Shown here: piece after piece, positions 5,060 to 7,099 of the stretch
Position numbering within the stretch: the first letter of the stretch is position 1
Layout: every line of letters starts with the position of its first letter
Assembly (NCBI GenBank): GCA_030693565.1
Contig: JAUYAJ010000619.1
Coordinates: 1 to 7,099 of the forward strand
Direction: 5' to 3'
DNA length: 7,099 nt
DNA from: Rubrivivax sp.
Lineage (GTDB): Bacteria; Pseudomonadota; Gammaproteobacteria; Burkholderiales; Burkholderiaceae_C
Translations under genes and position numbers: made by a program
Notes under the pieces: model-generated
The model's database searches: none
What the model was told of the DNA's origin: nothing
Seen by the model: only the letters and a program-made list of their open reading frames with translations

Positions 5060-7099
5060 TCAAACCGTGGCCAATCGCCGGCCCAGCCTGCGCTCGCCGA
5101 CCAGGAACTGGATCAGCGCGGTGGCCGCCGACATCAGCACGATCAGCACCGTGCAATAGGCCAGCGCGACGCCGTAGTCGCCGTTGCCGACGCGGCCGAT
5201 GATGTAGGTGGTGGCCAGTTCGTTCTCGGCGGTGACGAGGAAGATCACCGCCGACGTGGTGGTCATGCTGCGCACGAAGCTGTAGACCAGCGCCGCCACC
5301 AGCGCCGGCTTGAGCAGTGGCAGCACGACGCGGCGCAGCGTGGTGGCGGTGCCGGCGCGCAGCATGGTGCTGGCTTCGTCCAGGCTTTTGTCGAGCTGCT
5401 TGAAGCTGGCGGTGCCGGCGCGCACGCCCACCGGCAGATTGCGGAACACGAAGCACAGCACGATGATGAGTCCGGTGCCGGTGAGCTCGAACGGCGGCAC
5501 GTTGAAAGCCAGGATGTAGCTCACGCCGAGCACGGTGCCGGGGATGGCGAAGGCCAGCAAGGCGCCGAACTCGAAGGCGCGCTGGCCGACGAACTGGGTG
5601 CGCGCCAGCAGCCAGCTGATCAGCAAGCCGATCGACGCGCAGATCGGCGCTGCGATTGCCGCCAGCTTGACGGTGGTGAACAGCGAGTTCCACGCCGTGC
5701 CGGCCCAGACCAGGCCATGCGTGCCCCATTGCAGATCGAAGGCGGTGCGGAAATGCGCCAGCGTGGGCGTGTAGTCGCGGCCCCAGGTCTGCACAAAGCC
5801 GCCGATGAAGGCGAACAGGTAGACGACGACGGTGAAAGCCAGCCAGGGCCCGGCCAGGCCCAGGCACAGCCGGCGCACACCGTCGGGCAACGCCATCGAC
5901 ATGCCGGCGTCGCCTTTGCCGGTGACGGTGGTGTAGCTGGTCTTGCCGAGCACCCGCTGCTGGATGAAGAAGACGACGAGTGCGAAGCCGGTGAGGATCA
6001 GCGCCAGCGAGGCGGCGCGCCCCTGGTCGTATTGCGCGCCGACGATGGCGAAGAAGATGTCGGTCGAGAGCACGGCGTACTGGCCGCCGACGATGATCGG
6101 GTTGCCGAAGTCGGCGATGCTCTCGATGAAGCCGACCAGGAAGGCATTGGCCAGCCCGGGCTTGAGCAGCGGCAGCGTCACCGTGCGGAAGGTCTGCCAG
6201 CGCGACGCGCGCAGCGTCTGCGCCGCTTCCTCGAGCGCCGGGCTGATGCCCTGGACGACGCCGCGCATGATCATGAAGGCGATCGGCGTGAAGGCGAACA
6301 GCTGCGCCAACAGCAGCCCGGGCAGGCCGTAGAACCAGCGTGTCGGCGGGATGCCGAAGGCCCATTCGAGGAACTGGTTGACCAGGCCGGCGCGCCCGAA
6401 CAGCAGGATCAGCCCGAGGCCGACGACGAAGGGCGGCGTGATGATGGGCAGCAGCGCCAGCACGTTGAGCGGCTTGCTCAGCCGGCGCGCGCCGCGCTCG
6501 GCGTAAAGCGCGATCAAGGTGCCCATCACGGTGGTGCCGGTGGCGGTGATCAAGGCCAGGAACAGCGTGTTCCAGGCGACGCCGCAGCGCACGCTGCCGG
6601 CCAGGCAGCCCAGGCCCCAGATGCGTTCCTGCCCCAGGCGGCCGGCCAGCGCGGCCACCGAAGCTTGGCCGGCGTCGTCGATGACGGCGCCGATCAGGCT
6701 CTTGCCCACCGGCAAGGCGACGAACAGCAGCAGCAGCACGCTGCAAAACACCACCGCACCGGCGACGAAGACGTCGCCGCGGAAAAAGCCCAGCCGCGCG
6801 ATGCCGGCGCCCAGCAGCATCAGCAGCGCCAGCAGCACCAGCGCGCCGCCCAGGCCGAGGCCGAACTGGCCCGCACCCAGCGGGCCGAAGGCGGCGCTCA
6901 GGAAGTCGAAGGACCAACCGCGCAAGCCGATCGCAAAGCCGCTGCCCAGCAGCCCGGCCAGTCCGACGGCCGCGCCGGTCACCATCAGCAGGCCCTGGCT
7001 GCGGCCGGCCGGCAAGCGCCAGGCGGCGAAGGCCAGCGCCAGCCCGGCCAGGCCGCTCCACAGCCAGGGCTTGCCGTGCTGCAGCGCCTGAACCAGGCC
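5060..7099 (-). CDS. Iron(III)-type ABC transporter permease, two fused permease halves (5' end outside window)
   Basis: This inner-membrane permease belongs to the large FbpB/AfuB-like class (usually about 690-740 residues). It would form the channel through which a periplasmic binding protein hands substrate, most likely ferric iron, across the membrane with an ATPase subunit. The frame is open from the window edge; 28 codons precede a TTG at 7015 and form another hydrophobic helix (KPWLWSGLAGLALAFAAW), so the true start is probably outside and 679 codons are visible. Counting from 7015, about four N-terminal helices precede half 1 (about 147-352) and half 2 (about 442-640). Each half has an ATPase-docking EAA loop: EEAAQTLRAS...LP (262-282) and DEASTMLRAG...LP (546-566). 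In both, the usual glycine is arginine, which I recall as common in this iron subfamily. Further family-like stretches are RCGVAWNTLFLAL (143-155) and ADFGNPIIVGGQYAVLSTDI (301-320). No binding protein or ATPase gene is in view, so other substrates such as phosphonates or thiamine are not excluded. It ends 148 bases before the next gene. Confidence 0.9.
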   Translation of the reverse strand, partial: GLVQALQHGKPWLWSGLAGLALAFAAWRLPAGRSQGLLMVTGAAVGLAGLLGSGFAIGLRGWSFDFLSAAFGPLGAGQFGLGLGGALVLLALLMLLGAGIARLGFFRGDVFVAGAVVFCSVLLLLFVALPVGKSLIGAVIDDAGQASVAALAGRLGQERIWGLGCLAGSVRCGVAWNTLFLALITATGTTVMGTLIALYAERGARRLSKPLNVLALLPIITPPFVVGLGLILLFGRAGLVNQFLEWAFGIPPTRWFYGLPGLLLAQLFAFTPIAFMIMRGVVQGISPALEEAAQTLRASRWQTFRTVTLPLLKPGLANAFLVGFIESIADFGNPIIVGGQYAVLSTDIFFAIVGAQYDQGRAASLALILTGFALVVFFIQQRVLGKTSYTTVTGKGDAGMSMALPDGVRRLCLGLAGPWLAFTVVVYLFAFIGGFVQTWGRDYTPTLAHFRTAFDLQWGTHGLVWAGTAWNSLFTTVKLAAIAAPICASIGLLISWLLARTQFVGQRAFEFGALLAFAIPGTVLGVSYILAFNVPPFELTGTGLIIVLCFVFRNLPVGVRAGTASFKQLDKSLDEASTMLRAGTATTLRRVVLPLLKPALVAALVYSFVRSMTTTSAVIFLVTAENELATTYIIGRVGNGDYGVALAYCTVLIVLMSAATALIQFLVGERRLGRRLATV

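Noticed and set aside
4962..7061. 699-codon minus-strand frame overlapping the permease
   Set aside because: It is a low-complexity Arg/Ala/Gly product in a shifted frame, while the other frame encodes clear permease motifs.

Overview
The window is very GC-rich DNA with strong G/C preference at third codon positions. Together with the gene content (a large iron-type ABC permease, a FadD-type ligase, bacterial ceramidase-like and SagB-like proteins), this suggests a betaproteobacterium, probably Burkholderiales of the Rubrivivax/Leptothrix/Comamonadaceae kind. That placement is inferred from composition and protein style, not from a marker gene.

All five genes I can support lie on the minus strand, so the reading order runs from high to low coordinates. 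(1) 7099-5060: a large iron(III)-type ABC permease with two fused permease halves, whose first residues lie outside the window. (2) 5059-4912: a 148-base gap with a hairpin just after the permease stop and a sigma-54-like -24/-12 element about 80 bases before the next start. (3) 4911-3160: a long-chain acyl-CoA synthetase (FadD type). (4) 3141-2221: a BASS-family (bile acid:Na+ symporter fold) transporter, 18 bases after the ligase. (5) 2210-1416: a seven-TM alkaline-ceramidase-like CREST hydrolase, 10 bases after the transporter. (6) 1360-1: a nitroreductase of the SagB/ThcOx type fused to an N-terminal membrane domain. It runs off the left edge without a stop codon and is easy to miss, because stop-to-stop ORF callers drop it and its shadow frames look like separate ORFs.

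The permease is probably the end of an iron-uptake operon and is unrelated to what follows. The next four genes are tightly packed (gaps 18, 10 and 55 bases), look co-transcribed, and may share a lipid or acyl theme: an amide hydrolase that could release a fatty acid, a ligase that activates fatty acids to CoA esters, a sodium-coupled carrier for organic anions, and a membrane-anchored flavin oxidoreductase. The shared pathway is an inference. The family assignments of the ligase, transporter, ceramidase-like protein and permease are well supported by motifs.

I saw no tRNA, rRNA, CRISPR array, insertion sequence or long repeat. The plus strand carries only antisense shadow ORFs.
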